Source of the DNA: Victivallis vadensis
Lineage (GTDB): Bacteria; Verrucomicrobiota; Lentisphaeria; Victivallales; GWF2-50-93
Direction of reading: 5' to 3'
Assembly (NCBI GenBank): GCA_020718525.1
Contig: DYRX01000113.1
Location: 1-11,556 of the forward strand
DNA: 11,556 nucleotides
Position 1 is the first letter of the stretch. The number at the start of each line of letters is the position of its first letter. Both the position numbers and the translations under genes were made by a program. This document shows positions 6,220-11,556 of this stretch, piece by piece. Below the pieces are notes generated by a model. It searched no databases. It saw only the letters and a list, made by a program, of their open reading frames with translations, and was not told where the DNA came from.

Positions 6220-7658
6220 CGTCCAGCCATATTCTCCTTGTAATATTTGACGCCTTCGTCAACCGCCGCAAGATTGACCTCTATCAGATTTTTCTTCTTG
6301 ATGGAAAGCGGAATGACCTGCTTCAAAGTCTCAGGCGAGACAGCTCCGGACAGGCAGGCATATGCAGCCATCGCTATCACGTTGGCAGTGGCGACAGAAC
6401 CCAGTTTGTTGGCGATTTCTGTCGCCGGAATGTAAAAAGCTCTGACATCGCCGCGTCCGACCTTACTGTCCACGAGAGACGAATTGACGAGTATCATGCC
6501 GCTGGGAAGCACAGACTGCTCGAAGGTCTTCAGAGAGGGCAGATTCATCGCGATCAGCACGTTCGGCTCCGAGACAACAGGATTTCCAATGGGGCTGGCG
6601 GAAACGATAACGCTCGCGTTCGCTGTCCCTCCACGCATCTCCGCGCCGTATGATGGGATCCAGGTGGCGTTCAGGCCTTCGCAGACTGCGCAGTTCGCAA
6701 GGAGAATCCCTGCTGACATCACGCCCTGCCCGCCGAAGCCGGCGATTTTCACGAGCTGATCCGGCGGATCGGAAAGCCCTGTCCTGTCCGTGTGGAAATT
6801 GGCATCTCCCTCGGAACTGAAAAGCTCCAGGAGTTCGCTGTCCGAAAGCTCCTCGTCTCCGCGAGCCGCACGCGGCTCCGCCTCCGCGGCTCTGTCCCTG
6901 AACTGCTTCACCGGAAAGACCGGCTCCATGTTCTCCATCAGCCAGCGGCGCGATTCCTCGGGCTGCATTTTCCAGTTCACAGGACATGGCGACAGAATCT
7001 CTACGAATGTGAAGCCACGCCTCTCATTCTGATATTTGACGGCCTTTCTGATGGCTGTCCGCGCCTTCAACACGCGCCCAGCGTCACCAAGGGAGACGCG
7101 CTCGACATAGACAGGCGTTTTGAGCGCATCCATAAGCTCGCACATGCCGATTGGAAAGCCTTCGTTGCCAAGACTGCGACCTGAGGGAGACGTCATCGTC
7201 CTCTGGCCGATAAGCGTGGTCGGCGCCATCTGTCCGCCGGTCATGCCGTAGATCGCGTTGTTCACGAAGAAGACACTCATGTTTTCACCGCGGTTCGCGG
7301 CATGCATGATCGCCCCCATGCCTATCCCCGCCAGATCGCCGTCGCCCTGATAGACGATGACAATCGAGTCGTCCAGCACTCTGCGTATTCCCGTCGCGAC
7401 CGCAGGAGCCCTGCCATGCGCGCACTGGATGTTTCCGTAGTCGAAGTAGTAGTATGCGAAGACACTGCATCCCACGGGCGAGCAGAAGACAACCCTGTCG
7501 TTTACTCCGAGATCGCTTGTCGCCTCCGCAATGAGCTTGTGCACAATGCCGTGTCCACAGCCAGGGCAGTAATGGGTCTGCTTGTCCCCTTCGCCCTTTC
7601 TGAAAAACTCGTCGTAGAAGGCTTTGGACTTGCAGTGCTTGACCGTTTCCTGTGTCAT
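6216..7658 (-). CDS. 2-oxoacid:ferredoxin oxidoreductase, fused TPP-binding beta and gamma subunits (VorA-VorC)
   Basis: The protein has 480 residues and two joined domains. The beta part (about 1-255) binds thiamine diphosphate and one Fe-S cluster: CPGCGHG at 31-37 (C31, C34), a third Cys candidate C59 or C64, the metal/TPP motif GDGDLAGIG (105-113) and NNAIYGMTGGQ (133-143), with the late SPCPVNW Cys (225). A charged linker of about 45 residues (255-300, rich in Glu, Arg and Ala) leads to the gamma part (about 302-478): IAGFGGQGVMSAG (305-317) and PSYGAEMRGG (335-344). These are usually separate genes. With VorB and VorD the complex decarboxylates 2-oxoacids to acyl-CoA and reduces ferredoxin. 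The branched-chain specificity assigned here comes from operon context; 2-oxoglutarate or pyruvate are alternatives. The ATG overlaps the vorB stop by 4 nt and has a GAGGTG box. Confidence 0.9.
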   Translation of the reverse strand: MTQETVKHCKSKAFYDEFFRKGEGDKQTHYCPGCGHGIVHKLIAEATSDLGVNDRVVFCSPVGCSVFAYYYFDYGNIQCAHGRAPAVATGIRRVLDDSIVIVYQGDGDLAGIGMGAIMHAANRGENMSVFFVNNAIYGMTGGQMAPTTLIGQRTMTSPSGRSLGNEGFPIGMCELMDALKTPVYVERVSLGDAGRVLKARTAIRKAVKYQNERRGFTFVEILSPCPVNWKMQPEESRRWLMENMEPVFPVKQFRDRAAEAEPRAARGDEELSDSELLELFSSEGDANFHTDRTGLSDPPDQLVKIAGFGGQGVMSAGILLANCAVCEGLNATWIPSYGAEMRGGTANASVIVSASPIGNPVVSEPNVLIAMNLPSLKTFEQSVLPSGMILVNSSLVDSKVGRGDVRAFYIPATEIANKLGSVATANVIAMAAYACLSGAVSPETLKQVIPLSIKKKNLIEVNLAAVDEGVKYYKENMAGR

Positions 7659-8707
7659 GATTTCACCTCGAGCCTGGTTTTTTCGACAAGTTCACGCGTT
7701 GACGGCACCTTGCCGCCCATCCAGTTGAAGGGGACGACCGCGGCATTGCTGTCCGAGGCGGCTAGACGGACATCTCTGAGCATCTGTCCGTCGCTCAGCT
7801 CTACAACAATCACTTTCCGGGACTTTTTCGCTAGCTCCGCAATCCTCCTGACTGGAAACGGGGAAATTGTCTTCGGGCGCAGAAGGCCTGCCTTTATGCC
7901 TTCGGCGCGGAGGCTCTTCACGGCGGTGAAGCAGATCCTCGCGCTGATCCCGTACGCCACGAAAAGGATGTCCGCGTCTTCTGTCTGCGTCTCCTCCACG
8001 TCGAAGAGCTTTTCACCAAGATCCCTGAATTTTTTCACGAGTCGGAGATTGACTTCTTCGAGCTGTTTTGCATTCATGTAGATGGATGTCACAAGATTGC
8101 GCTTGCTTTCGGCATCCCCGTAGAGAGCCCAGTCCTTGCGGCTCCCGCGCAGGACCTTCTCAGGCACCTGCACTGGCTCCATCATCTGTCCGATATAGGC
8201 GTCTGCCAGTATGAAGACGGGAATTCTGTATTCGTCAGAGATCTCGAAGGCGCGGTATGTGAAATCGCACATTTCCTGAGCCGAGGCGGGGGCGAGGACA
8301 ATGCACTTGTAGTTTCCGTGCGAGCCGCCGGTGACCACTGTGTCGTAGTCGCTCTGCTCGGGCCATATGTTGCCGAGCCCGGGCCCCGCCCTCTGCACAT
8401 CCACGATAACCGAAGGCAGTTCGCATGCGGCAATGTATGAGATGCCTTCCGCCATCAGGCTTATTCCGGGGCCTGACGACGCAGTCATGACACGCGCGCC
8501 CGCCGCGGAGGCACCATAGATCATGTTGATGGCGTTCACCTCGCATTCCGCCTGCAGAAAAACGCGCCCTGCCTTCGGAAAATAGAAGGAGGCGGCATGC
8601 GCAATCTCGCTTGCCGGCGTGATGGGATAGCCAAAAAAGTGTGTACAGCCGCCAAGCAAGGCACCACGCACCACCGCGTCGTTGCCCTTCATAAGGTGTT
8701 TCTTCAT
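7655..8707 (-). CDS. vorB: 2-oxoacid:ferredoxin oxidoreductase alpha subunit (VorB)
   Basis: The protein has 350 residues, normal for VorB/KorA alpha subunits. It forms the pyrimidine-binding half of the thiamine diphosphate site. Motifs: FFGYPITPASEI (24-35), the acidic AECEVNAINMIYGASAAGAR segment (53-72), TASSGPGISLM (75-85), VDVQRAGPGLG (102-112), and a C-terminal transketolase-C-like part with LFVAYGISAR and GLLRPKTISPFP. The reading frame stays open upstream to 8893, but that part overlaps the ferredoxin gene in another frame and has no family similarity. The start at 8707 has AAGGAG 8 nt upstream and overlaps the vorD stop as ATGA. Together with the fused beta-gamma protein and VorD it should build the full enzyme. 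Annotation as 3-methyl-2-oxobutanoate (valine-derived) ferredoxin oxidoreductase rests on context with buk, ptb and the dehydrogenase. Confidence 0.92.
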   Translation of the reverse strand: MKKHLMKGNDAVVRGALLGGCTHFFGYPITPASEIAHAASFYFPKAGRVFLQAECEVNAINMIYGASAAGARVMTASSGPGISLMAEGISYIAACELPSVIVDVQRAGPGLGNIWPEQSDYDTVVTGGSHGNYKCIVLAPASAQEMCDFTYRAFEISDEYRIPVFILADAYIGQMMEPVQVPEKVLRGSRKDWALYGDAESKRNLVTSIYMNAKQLEEVNLRLVKKFRDLGEKLFDVEETQTEDADILFVAYGISARICFTAVKSLRAEGIKAGLLRPKTISPFPVRRIAELAKKSRKVIVVELSDGQMLRDVRLAASDSNAAVVPFNWMGGKVPSTRELVEKTRLEVKS

Positions 8708-8925
8708 TTCTTCTGCTCCTTGATCACAGTTATCGCTCCAGGCTCGGGGCACACATAAAAGCAGATGCCACAGGCGACGCATCTGCCTTCGCCGACAAAC
8801 TCTGCATAGTTGTAGCCCTGCGCGTTGATCTTCTTGGAAAGCTCGATGCAGGAGCGGGGGCACGAGACCTTGCAGTAGCCACAGCCCTTGCACTGGGACG
8901 AATCTATTTCAGCCCTGTTCCCCAT
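8704..8925 (-). CDS. vorD: 2[4Fe-4S] ferredoxin subunit of the oxidoreductase (VorD)
   Basis: The protein has 73 residues with two complete cluster motifs: C12-x2-C15-x2-C18-x3-C22-P, and C49-x2-C52-x2-C55-x3-C59-P. An extra Cys (C26) follows the first motif. This is the delta subunit, which passes electrons from the TPP site to external ferredoxin. The start MGNRAEID (8925) has a run of G as Shine-Dalgarno box about 6-7 nt upstream; a longer in-frame opening to 8982 would overlap the preceding gene and has no ferredoxin character. The ATG begins one base after the stop of the Cys-rich gene, and the stop overlaps the vorB start, so all are tightly coupled. Confidence 0.93.
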   Translation of the reverse strand: MGNRAEIDSSQCKGCGYCKVSCPRSCIELSKKINAQGYNYAEFVGEGRCVACGICFYVCPEPGAITVIKEQKK

Positions 8926-8926
8926 T

Positions 8927-9463
8927 TTATATCCCCCCGAAGATTTCATCTTCATATGTCTGGAAATAATGTATCTGATCAAGCTCGTCAGACAATTTCA
9001 GCGGCATGTCTAGCACCTCCAGATGATGTCCGGGACATCCGAGACGGGCGCATACATGTATCTTGTTCTTCCCCCCAGGCAGATGGAGGACGAAGGCATC
9101 GCCCGCCCCGCAGGCGTCCGTCCTGCACGCGCTCTTCTCCATCAGGCTCGTTCCGCAGACCGGACAGGAAACCGAGAGAACCTTCTGCCGCGCCCCCATG
9201 ACCGGCACAAAGTCGTAGAGCTTGCTGTGCCCGCCCCAGAACGGATCAACAAAGAGATGCCCCGAACTCTTGCCAGCGTCAACCTTGATCCGTATCGAAG
9301 GCTCGCCGTGAATACGGACGTCTTCGTCCATAAGGCTGTGTCCCTCCGGACACGCGACTTCCAGCACCACAAGAAACTGCTGACCCTTGACCATGAGAAA
9401 TTTCATGCCGTCAGGAAGCGATCTCAGCAGATCCTCGGGAATTTTCTTGTATTGAATTCGCAT
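8927..9463 (-). CDS. Cys-rich protein of unknown function, first gene of the branched-chain oxidoreductase operon
   Basis: I do not recognise this 178-residue protein. It has no signal peptide or membrane segment and is probably cytoplasmic. Seven cysteines lie in pairs or with His: CPEGH (38-42), CPVC (100-103), C113 with C118, and C138 with C143 followed by PGHH (144-147). This pattern suggests one or two zinc-ribbon or Fe-S sites. Between the first and second sites lies an acidic/hydrophobic stretch with HLFVDPFWGGHSKLYDF (69-85), reminiscent of a small beta-rich domain. The start ATG at 9463 has an AAGG box 7 nt away. It is the promoter-proximal gene and the vorD Shine-Dalgarno box lies inside its last codons, so it is expressed together with the Vor complex. 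A maturation, redox or regulatory role for that complex is possible but unproven. Confidence 0.8.
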   Translation of the reverse strand: MRIQYKKIPEDLLRSLPDGMKFLMVKGQQFLVVLEVACPEGHSLMDEDVRIHGEPSIRIKVDAGKSSGHLFVDPFWGGHSKLYDFVPVMGARQKVLSVSCPVCGTSLMEKSACRTDACGAGDAFVLHLPGGKNKIHVCARLGCPGHHLEVLDMPLKLSDELDQIHYFQTYEDEIFGGI

Positions 9464-9755
9464 TGATGCACCTTTTCTTCAGTAGTGTGAACAATTCAGT
9501 CTGCAAAATCTTGCACGCCCTAGCATCTTTTCAAGCTAAAAAGATATGTTTTATTAAAATTATAGTGTCAAATCATATTTACATGTATTTATTGCTAGGG
9601 AAAATCAATCGTGCTAGTGTCGGGGGCCACGTTCAGAATCCAAGTTTGAATATTTTTAGCTAATTTTACTTGAAAATGGGATACAATGGCGTAACTTTCC
9701 CGCGTAGAATGGATGCTTGCGTTATGGCAATACAATGTAACAGGAGGATTTTGCG
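9464..9755. promoter_or_regulatory. AT-rich divergent promoter region
   Basis: These 292 bases separate the minus-strand operon from the plus-strand protease gene, so both promoters should lie here. On the minus strand a perfect TTGACA (9571-9566) and a perfect TATAAT (9564-9559) occur, but only 1 nt apart, so they cannot serve as one pair. TATAAT would start a transcript near 9552 with a leader of about 90 nt. An 8-bp palindrome TACATGTA (9580-9587) just upstream could be an operator. On the plus strand TACAAT at 9682-9687 is a possible -10 without a good -35. No gene or riboswitch was recognised. Confidence 0.45.
9742..9747 (+). promoter_or_regulatory. Consensus Shine-Dalgarno of the C10 protease gene
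   Basis: AGGAGG lies 8 nt before the ATG at 9756 and fixes the start of the protease. It is the strongest ribosome binding site in the window. Confidence 0.8.
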
Positions 9756-11556
9756 ATGAAGAAGTCCCGTCTTTTCCTGATGCTTTGCATCGGCGTTTTG
9801 GTCTCGGTTTCGCTGGCGGATCTGAAAGCTGACAAAGTGGATGTCTCGTCCGCTGAAGCCATGGTGAAGGCTTGGCTTGCATCCGATCCTGATCCCCTTG
9901 GCAACCCGATTTCGCAGAAAATCTCCTCCGTTGCGGAATATCCCTCGGAGAGCGGCGGCAACGGCTTCTACGTCTTCTCTCTAAGCCCCGAGGGCTTTGT
10001 CGTGGCTTCATCGGACGACTATGTCGAACCCATTCTAGTCTTTTCGCCAACTGGCACATTTGATCCGAATCCGATGAATCCGCTTTTTGATTTTCTGACA
10101 GAAGACGTCTCGCAAAGGATTTCCCATGTTGAGAGCCTGAAATTGGCGGCAGTGCAGTCGGGCATGGAATTCAGCGCGCCTGGTCCAATGGCGGCGGCGA
10201 AACAGAAGTGGATCTCGCTTTCAGGCGCGGAAAAATCCTCCGATCAGGAATCTTCCAGCAGAAGCTCGGTTGACGATCCACGCGTAATGCCCCTGGTGCA
10301 GTCGAAGTGGAATCAGTCAACAGACGGCGGCGGAAACTGCTACAACTACTACACGCCAAACAACTACGTCTGCGGCTGTGTCGCAACCGCCATGGCTCAA
10401 CTTATGAGATTTCACGAGTTCCCTACTGCTGGCATTGGAGAAAATACCTGCACCATATATGTGGACGACTCTTCCACGACTGCGACAACCCGCGGTGGGG
10501 GCGGTGGAGGCGCTTACAACTGGAGCCTCATGCCTTTGGATCCGCCTGGCTCCACACCTGACAATCAAAGACAGATGATCGGCTCGCTCTGTTCAGATGC
10601 CGGGATAACCGTCAATATGAGCTACACAAGCGGATCTTCAGGCACAGACACGCTCAAGGCGGCAGATGCATATAAAAATTTCTTCGACTACAGCAATGCC
10701 ATCAAGGGCTACGACAGCGGCGGTGAGCTTGTAGGCAATGGTCTTTACGAAATGATGAATCCAGATCTGGACTACGGCTATCCTGTTCTTCTCGGAATTA
10801 CAGGATCTGCAGGCGGGCATGCCATCGTGTGCGACGGCTATGGCTACCAGGATTCGACCATGTATCACCATCTCAACATGGGCTGGTCCGGATCCAGCGA
10901 CGCCTGGTACGATCTGCCTAATATAGGCACCTGGGCCAATTTCACAAAGGTCTATAAATGCGTATATAATGTTTTCATCAGCGGCACAGGAGAAATTATC
11001 AGCGGCAGGATCACCGACAGCGAGGGAGCCTCGGTTGAGGGTGTAACGGTGAGCGCAGTGTCCGGCGGAAGCACCTATCAGGGCACCTCAGACTCTTATG
11101 GCGTATATGCCATCCGCGTTCCTTCCGCCACGTCATTCACGCTTTCATGCCCTGGCGCCGAATCCCTCAGCGTCAGCACCGGAACCTCTGCCAACTACGG
11201 AAATGTCGGCAACCTATGGCAACAGGACTTCACAGTTTCTTCCGCAATGCCCTGGGACTTCAACGGCGACGGTAAATCTGATGTCGCATCCGAGGACTCG
11301 GTCTCGAACTTAGGCTACGTCTATCTGATGAACGGCTCAGCGCCAGCTTCTTCCGGCAACCCCTATTCTGTTGGCGATGCAAACTGGAAGATCGCCGCCT
11401 TCGCCGACTTCAACGGAGATGCCAGGCAGGATTATCTCTGGGCGAACCATTCTACAGGCCAGGTCGCGATCTATCTCATGAACGGAACAGCGATAAGCTC
11501 CGCAAAAATGATCTGCGGCGCCACAAGCGTCTGGAAAATCAACCAGGTCGGCGATT
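9756..11556 (+). CDS. Secreted C10 (streptopain-like) cysteine protease with CarboxypepD_reg-like and FG-GAP-like repeats, partial at window end
   Basis: Six hundred residues are visible; the frame is open at the window edge. A signal peptide (KKSR, hydrophobic 5-20, likely cut after SLA-21) is followed by a SpeB-type propeptide with GFYVFSLSPEGFVVASSDDY (70-89). The mature C10 domain starts around residue 175. It contains the catalytic C208 in CGCVATAMAQLMRFH, the catalytic H355 in GGHAIVCDGY, and the N374/W377 region NMGWSG. A Gly-rich loop of six Gly precedes AYNW. Residues 414-480 resemble a carboxypeptidase-regulatory-like beta domain (SGRITDSEGASVEGVTVSA). Then come repeats spaced 50 residues apart, with calcium-loop-like DFNGDG (501) and DFNGDA (551), each followed by YLMNG; a third begins at residue 600. 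A perfect AGGAGG lies 8 nt before the ATG. It should be exported and degrade proteins outside the cell, and it points away from the amino acid fermentation operon. The missing end may hold more repeats or a sorting signal. Confidence 0.92.
   Translation, partial: MKKSRLFLMLCIGVLVSVSLADLKADKVDVSSAEAMVKAWLASDPDPLGNPISQKISSVAEYPSESGGNGFYVFSLSPEGFVVASSDDYVEPILVFSPTGTFDPNPMNPLFDFLTEDVSQRISHVESLKLAAVQSGMEFSAPGPMAAAKQKWISLSGAEKSSDQESSSRSSVDDPRVMPLVQSKWNQSTDGGGNCYNYYTPNNYVCGCVATAMAQLMRFHEFPTAGIGENTCTIYVDDSSTTATTRGGGGGGAYNWSLMPLDPPGSTPDNQRQMIGSLCSDAGITVNMSYTSGSSGTDTLKAADAYKNFFDYSNAIKGYDSGGELVGNGLYEMMNPDLDYGYPVLLGITGSAGGHAIVCDGYGYQDSTMYHHLNMGWSGSSDAWYDLPNIGTWANFTKVYKCVYNVFISGTGEIISGRITDSEGASVEGVTVSAVSGGSTYQGTSDSYGVYAIRVPSATSFTLSCPGAESLSVSTGTSANYGNVGNLWQQDFTVSSAMPWDFNGDGKSDVASEDSVSNLGYVYLMNGSAPASSGNPYSVGDANWKIAAFADFNGDARQDYLWANHSTGQVAIYLMNGTAISSAKMICGATSVWKINQVGD

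Noticed and set aside
7302..8081. 259-codon plus-strand frame
   Set aside because: It spans the antisense of two well-supported overlapping Vor genes; no protein character.
8708..8893. Upstream extension of the vorB frame (62 codons)
   Set aside because: It overlaps vorD in another frame, shows low-complexity Arg/Cys/Leu content and no family similarity; the ATG at 8707 has a good ribosome binding site and ATGA coupling.
8926..8982. Upstream extension of the vorD frame (19 codons)
   Set aside because: It overlaps the coding end of the Cys-rich gene; the ATG at 8925 has a strong G-rich ribosome binding site and gives the usual ferredoxin-subunit length.
9559..9571. TTGACA and TATAAT as one sigma-70 promoter on the minus strand
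   Set aside because: Both hexamers are perfect but only 1 nt apart instead of about 17, so they cannot act as one pair; kept only as part of a loosely defined promoter region.
9595..10059. 154-codon minus-strand frame
   Set aside because: It is antisense to the signal peptide and propeptide of the C10 protease and shows no domain.
1..11556. tRNA, rRNA, CRISPR array or phage genes
   Set aside because: No cloverleaf, rRNA signature, spaced direct-repeat array or phage-type gene was seen on reading both strands by eye.

Overview
The window looks like a bacterial chromosome segment from an anaerobe. It carries a ferredoxin-linked 2-oxoacid oxidoreductase, butyrate-kinase-type ATP synthesis and a secreted C10 protease with FG-GAP-like repeats, and it has no aerobic branched-chain dehydrogenase complex. 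The gene mix and the style of the GntR regulator and the REP-type transposase would fit a gut-type Lentisphaerota/Kiritimatiellota or a Bacteroidota-like anaerobe. This placement is a guess from general resemblance.

Layout: (1) 15-1061, plus strand: a GntR/LacI-hybrid transcriptional regulator standing alone. (2) 1222-1791, minus strand: a REP-associated Y1 transposase (RAYT) with a degenerate C-terminus. (3) 1792-2323: a gene-free stretch dense in small palindromes, including an inverted pair of related hairpins that resembles a BIME, a 21-nt near-perfect palindrome and an 8-nt tandem repeat. (4) 2324-9463, minus strand: one compact operon of eight genes. In transcription order these are a Cys-rich protein of unknown function, a 2[4Fe-4S] ferredoxin subunit (VorD), VorB, a fused VorA-VorC, butyrate kinase, an orphan acetolactate-synthase-small-subunit-like ACT protein, phosphate butyryltransferase, and a Glu/Leu/Phe/Val-type amino acid dehydrogenase. 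(5) 9464-9755: an AT-rich divergent promoter region. (6) 9756 to the window edge, plus strand: a secreted streptopain-like (C10) cysteine protease with a C-terminal carboxypeptidase-regulatory-like domain and 50-residue FG-GAP-like repeats, cut by the window end.

Read together, the operon encodes a full oxidative route for branched-chain amino acids. The dehydrogenase deaminates valine, leucine or isoleucine to the 2-oxoacid. The Vor complex decarboxylates this to the branched acyl-CoA and reduces ferredoxin. Ptb makes the acyl phosphate, and Buk makes ATP plus isobutyrate, isovalerate or 2-methylbutyrate. The ACT protein is a plausible branched-chain amino acid sensor, since no acetolactate synthase catalytic gene is present. 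The divergently transcribed protease could supply the amino acids. The Cys-rich first gene has no role I can name and is the main unknown of the system.
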